A stretch of DNA of 64,000 nt from Streptomyces puniciscabiei (GCF_006715785.1 NZ_VFNX01000001.1:2742501-2806500); one strand, 5' to 3'; counted from the stretch's first letter, positions 16,940-25,908 are shown. Numbers and translations: made by a program. Notes: generated by a model from the sequence alone, not told the origin.

Positions 16940-19024
16940 GTGGAGACCATGGAGACGGAGAGCCACGCCGCGGACGTCGTTGACCGGCTTTGGCGAGCGT
17001 ACGCGCCCTTTCAGCGGGGCCGGAACACCTTCGATGACCTTACGTCCATGCTCGCAATCCTGGTGCTTGCAGGATTCGTTGAGTCGGTGGGCGAACCGGA
17101 AGACGAGTTCGTCAAGCGGTGGGCTCGAGCTGTCGCGGAGGCCCGCATCGGTATCTCGCCACTGATGGACCTGCGCGCTGCGATGAGGAGCGCCAGGAGG
17201 CATGCGCGCTTTCCTGTATTCGGCACCCGCAGCCTTGATGTCGGACTTCTTGACAGTGACGAAGAGTCGGGCGACGTACCGTGGGTGGCCGCCTTCCTCA
17301 CCGCGCTGAACCAGCGTCCGGCGCCGGCCGAGGCTGGATTCGCGGAGGTCTGCGAGCTGCTCCTTGAACGCCACGTTCAGGAGGGCACCTTTTCGGCGGG
17401 GGAGTTCTACACACCGCGTGAGGTCGCGCGCCTGCTCATTGAATCCGCGTCTCCGCAGCCCGGGGACCGGATCCTTGATCCCGCCTGTGGCTCCGGCGGT
17501 CTCCTCGCGGCCGCAGCACAGCGAATCGCCGAGTCCGGCCGCGTCGACGGATCTTCTTTCGAGGCGTACGCAACGGATAGCAGTAATCCGCGGCTGGCGA
17601 TGATGAACCTGGCCATCCACGGGGTGGATCAGCCGGTCGTAGGCGCATCCGACCCGGTGTCGCTGTTCCAGAGCCGGGGCCACGGCCTTGCCGACCGGGT
17701 GCTGAGCAATCCGCCGTTCAACCAGCGTATCGAGGACATCGGCATCGTCGACTGGCCCTTCGGCCGACCGCCCAAGTCCAATGCGAACTTCGCCTGGCTT
17801 CAGCTCGCGTGGACCCGGTTGAGCGAGAACGGGACCGCCGCGATGATCATGCCGCCGGGAGTCGCCTGGGCCAACGGCCGGGAGGCGGAGATCCGCAGGA
17901 GGATGATCGCCGCTGGCGCGCTCCTCGCCATCATCGCGTTGCCACCGAATCTCTTCACCCACACTTCCATCCCCGTGCACATCTGGTTGCTCGCCCGTGA
18001 CAAGTCCCGCCACTTGCCGGCTGGCGATGCGAACGCGGTCCTCTTCATCGACGCCGGCCGGCTCGGCACCCAGGTGCCACGGCAACCGCGCGTCCTGACC
18101 CCAGCGGACAGACAACGCATCAGCAGTCGGTTTCACGCATGGCAGCGGTCTCCTCGTGCAACGCCCGATGAGCCAGGGTTCTCTCGTTCGGTCACGCACG
18201 AAGAGATCCTTGAGAACGACGGTAATCTCGACCCCCGGCTGTACGTCGACGCCGAGCAGGAGCGACCGACAACGGCACTGGACATGAGTCGCATGCTCGA
18301 TGAGCTGGACCGGCATGTCGAGGCGACGTCCAGTTCGAGAGTCGGCCTGCGGAAGAGCTTCAGCATGTGCGAGCGGCTGACCCGCAGTGGGATCGAACCT
18401 CCGCGCGTGCCTCTCCGGAGCATCATGAACGGCACAGCAGAGGGAGTGTTCCAGGACTCAACGTCAGGTCTGCTCCTCGCCGGGCCTTCGGGGAGCCTGA
18501 TCCGCGCCGAAGACTACGTTGATGGCGGCGGCGTTCCGGTCGTCATGCCCAAGGACCTGACTGGCAGCGGTTTCAGTGTGGCGAGCATCAGATACATCAC
18601 CGAGCAGCAAGCCGAAAGTCTGGAACGCTTCCGCCTACGCCGTGGTGACGTCGTGCTCGCGCGCCGCGGAGAGCTGGGGCGATGTGCTGTCGTCCGTGAG
18701 GAGCAGCAAGGCTGGGTCTGTGGAACGGGCTGTTTCGTGCTTCGGCCCCCCGCCGAGCTCAACGCCGACTACCTCGCGGCATATCTGCGCAGTCCGGAGG
18801 CACGCAAGTGGCTCGAGGCGCACTCCACGGGAAGTATGACCATGAAGACCATCTCTCTCAACGTCTTGGGGGAGTTGCCGGTTGTACTGCCTGATCTCGG
18901 GACACAGCAGGCGATCGCTGGTGCGATGGCGCGACTGGACGAACAAGAGCGACTGTTGCTAGAGCAACTCGCACTAACCCAGAAGATCCGCAGTGAAGCA
19001 CTGAACGGGATCCTGTCGAGCTAG
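16940..19024 (+). CDS. Fused HsdM-HsdS-like N6-adenine methyltransferase, orphan
   Basis: A 694-residue protein. The first half is a type I modification (HsdM) domain: EFYTPREVARLL (~155), SAM-binding DPACGSGGLL (~180) and catalytic NPPF (~257). The second half, from about residue 490, looks like one specificity (HsdS) target-recognition domain, ending in a helical spacer after VVLPDLGTQQAIAGAM. No nuclease domain or HsdR gene is near, so it probably methylates without restricting, or it is an orphan antirestriction/epigenetic enzyme carried by the element. Start GTG 16940 is favoured by GAGGAG 8 bases upstream; GTG 16919 is also in frame. Confidence 0.85.
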   Translation: METMETESHAADVVDRLWRAYAPFQRGRNTFDDLTSMLAILVLAGFVESVGEPEDEFVKRWARAVAEARIGISPLMDLRAAMRSARRHARFPVFGTRSLDVGLLDSDEESGDVPWVAAFLTALNQRPAPAEAGFAEVCELLLERHVQEGTFSAGEFYTPREVARLLIESASPQPGDRILDPACGSGGLLAAAAQRIAESGRVDGSSFEAYATDSSNPRLAMMNLAIHGVDQPVVGASDPVSLFQSRGHGLADRVLSNPPFNQRIEDIGIVDWPFGRPPKSNANFAWLQLAWTRLSENGTAAMIMPPGVAWANGREAEIRRRMIAAGALLAIIALPPNLFTHTSIPVHIWLLARDKSRHLPAGDANAVLFIDAGRLGTQVPRQPRVLTPADRQRISSRFHAWQRSPRATPDEPGFSRSVTHEEILENDGNLDPRLYVDAEQERPTTALDMSRMLDELDRHVEATSSSRVGLRKSFSMCERLTRSGIEPPRVPLRSIMNGTAEGVFQDSTSGLLLAGPSGSLIRAEDYVDGGGVPVVMPKDLTGSGFSVASIRYITEQQAESLERFRLRRGDVVLARRGELGRCAVVREEQQGWVCGTGCFVLRPPAELNADYLAAYLRSPEARKWLEAHSTGSMTMKTISLNVLGELPVVLPDLGTQQAIAGAMARLDEQERLLLEQLALTQKIRSEALNGILSS

Positions 19025-19105
19025 GACTTGTTCATGACCCCAGGCAGGCCCTAGCAGAGCCGGAAATGCCTTGTCCACCGCAGTACGAAGGCCGGATGGT
19101 CCACA

Positions 19106-19141
19106 GGACGGCCGCCTCCGCGTCCAAACTTGCGGCCGTCC
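19106..19141. terminator. Inverted repeat between converging methyltransferase and integrase genes
   Basis: Arms GGACGGCCGC and GCGGCCGTCC, 10 bases each, are separated by 16 bases in the 246-base gap between the two stops. It is a plausible bidirectional terminator. Confidence 0.45.
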
Positions 19142-19270
19142 CGGCGGCTCTATGAGCCCCAGGAGGGCTGTGCGTACTCCTGCTCGATCTCCTGATCTCT
19201 CGGCTACGCATAAGGGATGTGGCTGTGTCCCCTGGCAGTGATCGCACCAGAGGGCACAGCACTATTCACG

Positions 19271-20800
19271 TTAGGGCTCCACCCCCACGTATGACTCCCT
19301 GCGTGCCCGCAGGAGATCACTCAGTATGCGCACTGGTGACGTGGCATTCATGGCCAAACGCGCGTCGAGTGCTGCCTCCCACTGCTCGGTCAGCCCCTGC
19401 ATGAGGCGCTTGCGCATGCCTGGGGTGACGTGGGCATAGCGTGCTGAGACCGAGCCGTCGATGTGCCCCATGCGTTCGTCCATGAGCACCTTCTCGGTTC
19501 CCAGGTCCTCCATCATCGTCCGGTGGGTGTGGCGAAGGCCGTGGGGCGTGAGCCCCTTGGCTATCGGGAGCCAGCAGGCGTCGGCCCGATCGCTGGCACC
19601 CCGCCCCCGTGCTGGGACACCGGGCCACGGCTCGCCGAGCAAGGGCACCGGCCGTGGCTCCTGCGGTGCCTTCTTCGGGTACCAGCCGGAGACCGCCGGC
19701 GTGAACAGCCAGGTCGCGAAACCGTTCCTGCGCCAGTGGGCGGCATGCTCCGGTACGACGCTGCCCCGCACGAACCGGAGGTCCGCGATGGCCTGCTCGA
19801 CCTTCTCTCGCGTGGCCTCGGTGACGCGTTCGGGATGGTTCAGGACGTTGGACACCGTGCCGGTCGAAACGCCGGCACGACGGGCGACGTCGACGAGCTT
19901 CGCGCCCTGGTGGCCCCCGGTACGGGCCGCGCCCTGTCCTCGGAAGACGTAGGTCTTGCCGTGGCAGGGGCACGGCTTGGGCTTCGTGCGGGCGATGTGG
20001 TTGGCGACCAGCCCGGACAGCCAGTCCATCGAGTCGATGGTGCGGTAGCTGTCGTCCTTCGGTGGGCAGCGCACCAGCTCGCCCGTGTCGAGCTCGTACA
20101 GCTGCCACTCGACCCGGACGGCTCCAGGGCGGACGAACGCGGTCTCCAGGCCGACGATCTCGCCCCAGCGCATGCCGGTGTACCCCTTGAGGACCACGGC
20201 GACGAACTCGTCGTCGCGGCCGGAGAGCAGGGCGGCGCGCTCGGCGGTCAGCAGGATGCCGAGCGCGTCGGTTACCACTTTCTCCGGACCACGGTCTCGG
20301 GAGCGGCCGGCGCGTTTGCCCCGTCCGCGCCGGCGAGCAGCCGGGTTGGACGTGATCAGGCCCTCGTCGATCGCGTCCTCGAAGATCAGGTGGAGCGTCG
20401 AGCGCCAGGTCTTGACGCTGGAGGCAGCGTAGAGGGCCTTCTCCTTCTTCTCCCACAGATCGACGTCCGTGCGCAGGATGCCAGCGAGCGCCTTGTCCTC
20501 GAACTCAGGGAGGAGGTGCTCCTCGATGTGGCGCTTGTAGTTCTGCATGGTCGAGGCGGCCAGGTCCTGGGCCTCGTACCAGCGGTTCGCGTACTCGCCG
20601 AAGGTCTCCTGGCCGAGGGCCGGGTCGCGCCAGTCGCCGCGACGGTACTTGTTCTCAGCCTCGGCCGCTGCCCGTTGGGCCTCACCCTTGGTGGCGAATC
20701 GGATCGCCTTGCCGTTCTCGTCGACGACCGTGTTGTGCTTGCCGGGCGCGACTTTGTACCGGCCGCGCCAGTAGTTTCCGCGCTTCTCCGCGAAACCCAA
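19271..20800 (-). CDS. Tyrosine-type integrase with inserted LacI-type HTH
   Basis: Site-specific recombinase of 509 residues. An AP2-like start (GNYWRGRYKV) and SAM-like core-binding domain (~70-150) precede the catalytic domain with Arg in TGMRWGEI (~209), HGLRHTHRT (~421), the GH box RMGHIDGSV and tyrosine in RYAHVTPG (~453). Between box I and box II lies a segment of about 50 residues (~296-345) that reads as a LacI/GalR DNA-binding head: LVDVARRAGVSTGTVSNVL then HPERVTEATREKVEQAI. The gene starts at TTG 20800 and is probably transcribed with the excisionase and repressor upstream. It likely drives integration at the tRNA-Pro end. Confidence 0.9.
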   Translation of the reverse strand: MGFAEKRGNYWRGRYKVAPGKHNTVVDENGKAIRFATKGEAQRAAAEAENKYRRGDWRDPALGQETFGEYANRWYEAQDLAASTMQNYKRHIEEHLLPEFEDKALAGILRTDVDLWEKKEKALYAASSVKTWRSTLHLIFEDAIDEGLITSNPAARRRGRGKRAGRSRDRGPEKVVTDALGILLTAERAALLSGRDDEFVAVVLKGYTGMRWGEIVGLETAFVRPGAVRVEWQLYELDTGELVRCPPKDDSYRTIDSMDWLSGLVANHIARTKPKPCPCHGKTYVFRGQGAARTGGHQGAKLVDVARRAGVSTGTVSNVLNHPERVTEATREKVEQAIADLRFVRGSVVPEHAAHWRRNGFATWLFTPAVSGWYPKKAPQEPRPVPLLGEPWPGVPARGRGASDRADACWLPIAKGLTPHGLRHTHRTMMEDLGTEKVLMDERMGHIDGSVSARYAHVTPGMRKRLMQGLTEQWEAALDARLAMNATSPVRILSDLLRARRESYVGVEP

Positions 20801-20851
20801 GTCTCGCTATCCCCCTCTTCCTTGTCCTCGGCTACGGCAGATTCGATCGGG

Positions 20852-21232
20852 TCACGCGACAGTGCCGTACTGCTGCTGCCGACGCGGCGGGCGGGCTCGT
20901 AGCCGAGTGGTCGGAGCAACGACAGGGCGGCGAGGTTGCGCGGAGCCGGTCTGCGTACCGGGCTCGGAGAGCGGCTCGGTCGTCCGTGCGGCTGCCGGCG
21001 CGGGCTGGGCCGGCCGCTGCTCGTAGAGGCGGATGATCTCGGCGAGATGCTCGGCGGTGAAGCGGTAGGCACGGCCGACCCGGGTGTGCGGTATCAGGCG
21101 CCGTCGCGCTCGGTCCTTGACCCACCAGGCCGAGCATCCGAGGGTGTCGGCGATCTCCTCGGGGCGGTAGAGGCGGGGCGGAGGGGCGTCGGACGGCCTG
21201 TGGGGGACGGGCGCGGGCGTGGATCGGTGCAA
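20852..21232 (-). CDS. Excisionase-type HTH protein, TTG start
   Basis: About 126 residues with a MerR/Xis-type helix-turn-helix: LYRPEEIADTLGCSAWWVKD followed by ARRRLIPHTRVGRAYRF, ending in a Pro/Arg-rich tail. TTG 21232 is chosen because AGGAG lies exactly 8 bases upstream. The frame is open further upstream but with shadow-like composition. It lies between repressor and integrase on the same strand, the standard xis position in actinobacterial elements, where the protein directs excision. Confidence 0.78.
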   Translation of the reverse strand: MHRSTPAPVPHRPSDAPPPRLYRPEEIADTLGCSAWWVKDRARRRLIPHTRVGRAYRFTAEHLAEIIRLYEQRPAQPAPAAARTTEPLSEPGTQTGSAQPRRPVVAPTTRLRARPPRRQQQYGTVA

Positions 21233-21278
21233 GGGGGCGGCTCCTGGTCGGGAAGTCGGGGAGGGCTGCGTGGGCGGC

Positions 21279-21536
21279 TCAGGCGGCGCCCGGCCCTTGG
21301 AGGAGGGCGGCTGGCGACACCTGTAGGGCTGCGGCGATGGCGACGAGGTCGTCGATATCGCATCGCCGCTTGGCGAGTTCGATGCGGGACAGCATCGTGT
21401 TGGACATAGGGCGACCCAAAGCGCTGCAGCGGGCTGCGAGTTGACGCTGCCCAAGGCCGCGTTCGATGCGGAGGTTTTCGATGGTGCGGGCCACCGTCAA
21501 TCCTGCGGGTCCTATTTCCAGAGATCGTGCTGCCAT
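21279..21536 (-). CDS. XRE-family repressor
   Basis: A protein of about 85 residues with a Cro/CI-type HTH: NLRIERGLGQRQLAARC then NTMLSRIELAKRRCDIDDL and LVAIAAALQVSP. ATG 21536 is preferred over ATG 21557 because a promoter-like arrangement (TTATCC, 18 bases, TACAAA) puts transcription start at about this ATG, suggesting a leaderless message. A perfect palindrome (21558-21580) lies in that promoter, so autoregulation is likely. It probably controls the replication and mobilization genes to the right. Confidence 0.78.
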   Translation of the reverse strand: MAARSLEIGPAGLTVARTIENLRIERGLGQRQLAARCSALGRPMSNTMLSRIELAKRRCDIDDLVAIAAALQVSPAALLQGPGAA

Positions 21537-21557
21537 AGCTCCATTTGTAGCGTGCAT

Positions 21558-21580
21558 TCGGCGGTTTGGATAACCGCCGA
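21558..21580. promoter_or_regulatory. Palindromic operator at the repressor promoter
   Basis: TCGGCGGTT-TGGAT-AACCGCCGA has perfect 9-base arms. It sits between the predicted -35 and -10 of the leftward repressor promoter and next to a rightward promoter-like TATGTT (21589-21594). The wider 35-base block (21560-21594) recurs in inverted orientation at 27660-27694 with 32 matching bases. Confidence 0.75.
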
Positions 21581-22047
21581 TCGTCGGCTATGTTGCGTCG
21601 CGCTCAATCGGTGAGCGAGGCGGTCGGGGTGCTGCGCGCAAGGCCGGATCCCCGAACGGGACCCGACACCAGAGACCCTCCCTGACGTGGGGTGTTGTGT
21701 TGTAGCTTCGTCACTCGCAGGACGTCAACGGCTTCCCGATGTGATCCTTCTGGCTCGGGATGCGGCGCAACTATTTGGTCAACCGCCGATCGTGCCCTAC
21801 CGTTTTCGCACCGCCCTCGCCGACTCGATTCCAGCGGCATTTCTGCCGTGAGAGATTGCGCCGGATAGGGCTGGACTTGCGCGACCTGGGTGTGGCTATG
21901 TTGACGACACCCCGGAAAGCGCGAGCGGCCATCAACGCTCCCGCGTCAACGGCCAGACATTCCACGCCCCTTCACGCCCGACCGCCCCCGACCGACGGTG
22001 AACCGTGGGCACCCAGCCCACCGGCCACCGAGTGAGGACCGCCCCTC
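21581..22047. other. Control and possible origin region before the replication genes
   Basis: No convincing gene is seen. It contains a half-operator AACCGCCGA at 21781-21789 preceded by TTTGGTC, as in the full operator, and a second GGCTATGTTG (21894-21903) matching the -10 region at 21586-21595. It is a likely promoter region for the rightward replication/mobilization operon. An origin could lie here, but no iterons were seen. Confidence 0.45.
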
Positions 22048-22980
22048 TTGGCACGAATCCGCACCATCAAGCCGGAAGCATTCGTCTCCGAGTCCCTGGC
22101 CGCCGTCTCCCTGACCGCCGAGCGCACCTTCTTCGGCCTGCTCACCCAGGCTGACGACCAGGGCCGGCACCGCGACCACGCCGCGATCATCGCCGGGCAG
22201 CTGTGGGTACTGCGCCCGGAACACACGCCTGGCGCTGTCGAGCAGGACCTCGCCCAGCTCGCCGACGCCGGGCTGATATGCCGGTACAAGGGCCCGGGCG
22301 ACAAGCGCTACCTGCACATCGTCACCTGGCGGCAGCATCAGAAGATCAATCGCCCCAGCGCGAGCCGTCTTCCTCCGTGCCCGCACCACGACACGCAGGC
22401 TCGCACCGCGCCAGGCGTCGATGCGTCGGCTGCGGGGGCTGGCATCACGGAGCCCGCACCGCAGCCTCACGGAGCCCTCCGTGAGGGCTCCGGGCGAATA
22501 CGCGAGCCTGCGGTGATTCCGGTCACCTATGACGAAATAGCAGGTCAGGGCGATTTCGGTGAGTCCTCCGTGAGGCAGCGAGGAGGGCTCAGTGAGGGAG
22601 CGGTGACGCCTCACGGTACGGATCTAGGACCTAGGATCATGGATCTAGGAGATACCCCTTCGGGGGGCGCGAGCGCCCCCGCACCCCACGCCGTCTCGGC
22701 CAGCGACCTCATCGCCGAGTACGCCGCCGCGTGCACACACCGTCCGCCCAAGGACGTCCTTGGCCATCTCGCTCGCGAGGTGCGCAAGCTGCTCGGCGAG
22801 GGCATCGCCCCCGCCCACATCCGGGCCGGCCTAGAACGGCACCGCGCCAAGGGCCTGCATCCCAGCACTCTGCCGAGCCTCGTGCACGAGGCCATGAACG
22901 CGGCCCCCGCCGCGCCGGTTGTCCACAGGGCGTGGACAAACCCCGCCGATGTCGAAGCCGCCTACGGAGGTGACCTCTGA
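22048..22980 (+). CDS. Replication initiator-like protein, phage DnaD/replisome-organizer type
   Basis: A 310-residue protein beginning at TTG 22048. The N-terminal ~95 residues (IRTIKPEAFVSESLAAVS, TFFGLLTQADDQGR, ADAGLICRY, HIVTWRQHQKI) match the winged-helix start of phage replication proteins in actinobacteria. The middle is low complexity and the C-terminus (EVRKLLGEGIAPAHIRAGL) is helical, as in primosomal organisers. The following DnaC-like gene supports a role in loading helicase at the element's origin. Confidence 0.7.
   Translation: MARIRTIKPEAFVSESLAAVSLTAERTFFGLLTQADDQGRHRDHAAIIAGQLWVLRPEHTPGAVEQDLAQLADAGLICRYKGPGDKRYLHIVTWRQHQKINRPSASRLPPCPHHDTQARTAPGVDASAAGAGITEPAPQPHGALREGSGRIREPAVIPVTYDEIAGQGDFGESSVRQRGGLSEGAVTPHGTDLGPRIMDLGDTPSGGASAPAPHAVSASDLIAEYAAACTHRPPKDVLGHLAREVRKLLGEGIAPAHIRAGLERHRAKGLHPSTLPSLVHEAMNAAPAAPVVHRAWTNPADVEAAYGGDL
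22966..22970 (+). promoter_or_regulatory. Shine-Dalgarno that fixes a CTG start
   Basis: GGAGG lies 6 bases before CTG 22977. The frame has a TGA at 22971-22973 and no ATG, GTG or TTG until far inside the ATPase core, so this SD implies initiation at CTG. Confidence 0.6.
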
Positions 22981-23678
22981 CCGCCACCCTCACCCGCGAG
23001 CCCCACCGGGTCGGCCCGCTCGCCGACCGGCTCAACGGCATCCTTGCCAGTCGCGGCATCGACCTCGCCACCGCCGCCGTCGAGGAAGGGCACGTCGAGC
23101 CCGTCACCGCGCTGGAACTCGCCGACGCCAGGATCCCCGCCCGCTACCGCCGAGCCCTGGCCGACCACCCGAAGGTCACCGCCTGGGCCGACGAGATCGC
23201 CCGCGCCGGACGCCCCGGCCCCGGTGGGCCGGGCATCGCTGAGGGCCCGTCGCTGCTGATCGCCGGCCCCACGGGCACGGGCAAGACGTACCAGGCGTAC
23301 GGCGCCATCCGCACCCTGCTCGCCCAAGGGGTCCGTCTGCGCTGGGAAGCGACCACCACCGCCGACTTCCACGCGCGCCTGCGCCCCCGCGCCGGCCACG
23401 ACGCCGAACGGGAGCTGCAGACCCTGGCGCGCTGCCCGCTGCTGTTCCTGGACGACCTCGGCGCGGCCAAGACCAGCGAATGGACCGAGGAGCTGACCTA
23501 CCGGCTCATCAACCACCGGTACGAGCACATGCTCCCAACACTCATCACCACCAACCTTCCGATGGAGCAGCTGCGCGTCACCCTCGGTGACCGCGTCGCC
23601 TCCCGCCTCGCCGAGATGACGGAGCGCGTCATCCTCGACGGCCCCGACCGACGACGCCGCACAGCGCCCGCCGCCTGA
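22977..23678 (+). CDS. DnaC/IstB-like helicase loader ATPase, CTG start
   Basis: A 233-residue AAA+ protein. Walker A is GPTGTGKTYQ, Walker B is LLFLDDLGAAK, sensor I is TLITTNLP and an Arg-finger segment reads GDRVASRLAEMTERV. These are the DnaC/IstB loader hallmarks. The only initiation codon that keeps the domain is CTG 22977, placed 6 bases after GGAGG and overlapping the stop of the initiator gene, so it is translationally coupled. It would load the host helicase onto the element's origin together with the upstream protein. Confidence 0.82.
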   Translation: MTATLTREPHRVGPLADRLNGILASRGIDLATAAVEEGHVEPVTALELADARIPARYRRALADHPKVTAWADEIARAGRPGPGGPGIAEGPSLLIAGPTGTGKTYQAYGAIRTLLAQGVRLRWEATTTADFHARLRPRAGHDAERELQTLARCPLLFLDDLGAAKTSEWTEELTYRLINHRYEHMLPTLITTNLPMEQLRVTLGDRVASRLAEMTERVILDGPDRRRRTAPAA

Positions 23679-23907
23679 CTGGCCGCCTCAGCGCCCTCAC
23701 CTGGCCGGCCCCGCCGCATCACCTGCGCTCACACCAGCCCTGCCCGCGCCAGCCACTCGCGTAGGCGGTTGCTCAGCGCTCCGTCGATTCGCCCTTCGCC
23801 CTCAATCCTCGACGCCTTGGAGCCCCCTCCTGCCTCCTCTCAGCCCCGTCCCCCTCGCCATACGGATCAGCGGCACGCCGCTTCTCCCTGACTGGGCCAC
23901 GTCCCCG

Positions 23908-25197
23908 GTGATGACCGTGGCGCTCCTCGTCCCGCCCGTGCTACTCGGCCTGCTCGCCGGATGGCTGTTCCGCCAGCAGCGCCGCCGGCGGCATCACACC
24001 AACCGCTGGCGTGGGACCGCCGCGGTGCCGGTCGCGGCCGTGGCCGCGCTCGGCTGTACCGCATACAGCGCGGACACCAGCTGGCGGTTCGCCGCCGACT
24101 ACCTCGACATGGGCGGCACCGCCGAGCGCGTCGCGATGTTCGCCGCCGCCGAGCTGGCCCTGTTCGCCACCGCACTGATGGCCCGGCAGAACCTCAACGG
24201 CCCGAAGCAGGCCCCCGGCCTGCCCGGCACCCTCACCTGGGTCATCACCACCGTCCAGGTTCTGCCCGCCTACGCCGAGTCCGGGCCGGTCGGCGGCACC
24301 GTGCGGGCCTTCGTCGGCCCGGTCATGGCCGCGATGCTCTGGCACCTGGCCATGGGCATCGAGCTACGCCATCGCGCCCCCGACGCCGCCTCACGCGGCC
24401 TGGCCGCCGTCCTCGTCCGCCAGGCACGCGAACGCCTCCTGGCTCGCCTCGACATCGCCGACCAGGACGCCGATGCCGCCCGCCTCATCCGCGACCGCGC
24501 ACTGAGCGAAGCCGTCGCCCTCATCCTGCGCGCCGAGTCGATGACTGACCAGCAGCGCGGCAAGCGGCGGCAACGACGCCTGGCAGAACGCCTGTACGAA
24601 GCCCTCGAACGGGCCGGCGTCGACGGCGACCCGCTCCAGGACGAACTGCTCCTGCGCAAGCTCGCCACCCGCAAGCAGGCCCTCAGCCTCGCCACCATCA
24701 CGCTGCCACCGCGCTGGGAGGTCCCGGCCTCCAACCCCGCCCGGGCATCCGGGCACAGCCGCCCACGCTCCAGCCGCCCGACACAACTGCCACGGGCAGA
24801 GGAAACTGCCCGCCCGCACCCGTCAGATCCGGGGGACGACGAGGTCCCTCCGGCTGCCCGCCCGCAGCCTGCTCGCCCGGCGCGCGGGCTGCCCGCACGG
24901 GCAGAAACTGAAGACAGCCGGGCGCTCACGGGCAACAACTCGGGCAGCCCTTCGGGCAGGCACGAACGGAAACCGGCTGCCCGGAAGAAGCGCGACGCGG
25001 GCAAAGCCCGTGCCTCCGACGAGGTCATCCTCAAGCACGCTCGCCGCATCCACGAGGAGACCGGCAGCGTCGGACGCGACCGGGTCGAGGACGCCCTGCG
25101 CGCCGCCGGCTACACCGTCTCCAGCGACGGCGTCGGACGAGTCGTCCGCGAGTTCAAGGCCCAGCTCAAAGCTGCCGCCAGCGATCCACCCCGCTGA
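23908..25197 (+). CDS. Membrane protein of mobile element (DUF2637/Spd-like)
   Basis: A 429-residue protein with four N-terminal hydrophobic segments (~3-20, 40-55, 75-95, 130-150) and a long charged, Pro-rich cytoplasmic half ending in a winged-helix-like domain (DEVILKHARRIHEETG, DALRAAGYTVSSDGVGRVV). The arrangement resembles DUF2637 proteins of Streptomyces conjugative elements, which are linked to spread between mycelial compartments. GTG 23908 or ATG 23911 starts are equivalent; no clear SD is present. The 229 bases before it hold nothing recognisable. Confidence 0.55.
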   Translation: MMTVALLVPPVLLGLLAGWLFRQQRRRRHHTNRWRGTAAVPVAAVAALGCTAYSADTSWRFAADYLDMGGTAERVAMFAAAELALFATALMARQNLNGPKQAPGLPGTLTWVITTVQVLPAYAESGPVGGTVRAFVGPVMAAMLWHLAMGIELRHRAPDAASRGLAAVLVRQARERLLARLDIADQDADAARLIRDRALSEAVALILRAESMTDQQRGKRRQRRLAERLYEALERAGVDGDPLQDELLLRKLATRKQALSLATITLPPRWEVPASNPARASGHSRPRSSRPTQLPRAEETARPHPSDPGDDEVPPAARPQPARPARGLPARAETEDSRALTGNNSGSPSGRHERKPAARKKRDAGKARASDEVILKHARRIHEETGSVGRDRVEDALRAAGYTVSSDGVGRVVREFKAQLKAAASDPPR

Positions 25198-25245
25198 TCC
25201 CCGCAGCACCAACACTCCCAACCACACCCCGACCAGAAAGGCCCC

Positions 25246-25908
25246 ATGCACACCCCGCATCACCACGAGCCCAGCACCTGCGAGGAATCCCTGCCGATCA
25301 CCTCTGCCCCATCGGCAGCAAGTTGGTGCAGGAGCATTGCTCCTGTCGGGAGCAATGCTCCTGCCTCTCCCCCGTCGGCAGCGGCGGGAGCGGATCAGCA
25401 CCGGGAGGCGCCGATCCGTCAGGATGCGACCGAGGGCGGATCGCATCCTGAGAGGGAAGAACCGCGTCCCTGCCACAGCACCGACTGCGCTCACGCTGCC
25501 CCGTCGACGCCCCGTGTGCAGCAACGTGAACGTCTGCGTGATGAGAAGAAGCGTGTGCACCAGCCCAGCTGCCGCATGAACGACGACGAGTACCAACTCC
25601 TCCTCCGGGCAGCCGCCGTGTGCCACATGAGCGTGGCCGGGTTCCTTGCCCGCTCGGCTCTCAACGCTGCCCGCGACCTCGACCGCACCGCCGCGGACAT
25701 CGCGGGCGAGAAAGAGATGCTGCAGGAGCTGTTCGCGCTGCGGCGGCACCTCGGGCAGATCGGCAACAACCTCAACCAGGTTGCCAAAGCGCTGAACTCC
25801 GGAGCCGACGCCCCGCAGGCCGAGGCGGTCCTCGCCGCCGTCCAACGCGCCGCCAAGCGGGTCGACGCCTTCACCCAGCAGCACCTGGACAACAGGACGG
25901 CTGCGTGA
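25246..25908 (+). CDS. MobC-type relaxosome accessory protein
   Basis: A 220-residue protein. The conserved part is C-terminal: a ribbon-helix-helix start (MNDDEYQLLLRAAAVCHM), SVAGFLARSALNA, and the MobC signature LRRHLGQIGNNLNQVAKAL. The first ~90 residues are low complexity and overlap strong inverted repeats in the DNA, so translation could instead begin at GTG 25516. AAAGG precedes ATG 25246. MobC proteins open oriT for the relaxase encoded next door, whose start overlaps this stop. Confidence 0.8.
   Translation: MHTPHHHEPSTCEESLPITSAPSAASWCRSIAPVGSNAPASPPSAAAGADQHREAPIRQDATEGGSHPEREEPRPCHSTDCAHAAPSTPRVQQRERLRDEKKRVHQPSCRMNDDEYQLLLRAAAVCHMSVAGFLARSALNAARDLDRTAADIAGEKEMLQELFALRRHLGQIGNNLNQVAKALNSGADAPQAEAVLAAVQRAAKRVDAFTQQHLDNRTAA
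25329..25450. repeat. Two strong inverted repeats, candidate oriT
   Basis: First: arms CAGGAGCATTGCTCC (25329-25343) and GGAGCAATGCTCCTG (25349-25363), 15 bases each, loop TGTCG. Second: CAGGATGCGA (25420-25429) and TCGCATCCTG (25441-25450). Both lie just upstream of the conserved mobC and relaxase coding parts, where oriT is commonly found in mobilizable elements. Confidence 0.6.
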
